From positions 1 to 5,820 of the forward strand of contig CAMJHJ010000161.1 in NCBI GenBank assembly GCA_946405485.1: 5,820 nucleotides of DNA. Direction: 5' to 3'. The notes under the pieces are model-generated. The model ran no database searches. It saw nothing but the letters and a program-made list of their open reading frames with translations, and was not told where the DNA came from. Position 1 is the first letter of the stretch; each line of letters begins with the position of its first letter. Made by a program: the position numbers and the translations under genes. Below are positions 5,753 to 5,820 of the stretch, piece after piece. This DNA comes from an uncultured Bacteroidales bacterium (GTDB lineage: Bacteria > Bacteroidota > Bacteroidia > Bacteroidales > UBA932).

Positions 5753-5820
5753 ATGAAAAAGCATTTGACACTGATTGTTTCGACAGCGCTGATGCTTGCA
5801 TCTTGCGCTTCCGTTGCGGA
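5753..5820 (+). CDS. Lipoprotein, N-terminus only (cut by window edge)
   Basis: ATG at 5753 opens 22 codons to the window edge: [18 protein letters not shown] followed by ASVA. This is a lipoprotein signal peptide: two lysines, a hydrophobic stretch and a lipobox LASC with C18 as the residue to be lipidated. The mature protein would be attached to the inner or outer membrane; too little is seen to tell which, or to identify a family. A purine-rich run (AAAGAGAG) precedes the start. The gene diverges from proS and has its own promoter candidate at 5687-5718. Confidence 0.75.
   Translation, partial: MKKHLTLIVSTALMLASCASVA

Noticed and set aside
5678..5764. Longer proS reading frame starting at 5764
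   Set aside because: It would translate the promoter region and overlap the divergent lipoprotein start; ProS homologues begin near [10 protein letters not shown].

Overview
The window looks like a piece of a Bacteroidota chromosome, most likely Bacteroidales. The evidence is GC-rich genes separated by short AT-rich gaps, promoter candidates matching the Bacteroidota TTTG / TAnnTTTG pattern, starts without clear Shine-Dalgarno sequences, a DUF3078-type envelope protein, a short (archaeal/eukaryote-like) ProS, and a secreted sugar phosphate isomerase-like TIM-barrel protein. The species cannot be fixed from this sequence.

Layout: five of the six genes lie on the minus strand, so they read from right to left. 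At the right end a lipoprotein gene starts on the plus strand (5753, cut by the window edge). It diverges from proS (prolyl-tRNA synthetase, 5677 to 4199) across a 75-bp gap that seems to hold two interlocked promoters. proS is followed after 7 bp by a DUF3078-type exported protein (4191 to 3166) and after 12 more bp by tilS (tRNA(Ile)-lysidine synthetase, 3153 to 1906). These three look like one operon joining tRNA charging, tRNA anticodon modification and an envelope protein. A promoter candidate overlapping the end of tilS serves a secreted TIM-barrel isomerase/epimerase-like gene (1862 to 1041). A 241-bp AT-rich gap follows, with a 29-bp-stem hairpin, a short direct repeat, a promoter candidate and a perfect palindrome at the predicted transcription start. 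The last gene is the E2 (dihydrolipoamide acyltransferase) of a 2-oxo acid dehydrogenase complex (799 leftward), cut by the left edge.

Most genes are ordinary housekeeping genes, and I see no defence system, CRISPR array, transposase or new multi-gene system. The two most unusual signals are structural. One is a 115-bp element with perfect 15-bp inverted ends lying in frame inside the E2 coding sequence, in the linker between the lipoyl and subunit-binding domains. The other is the long imperfect hairpin after the TIM-barrel gene. Both could be members of dispersed palindromic repeat families, which a whole-genome search would settle.
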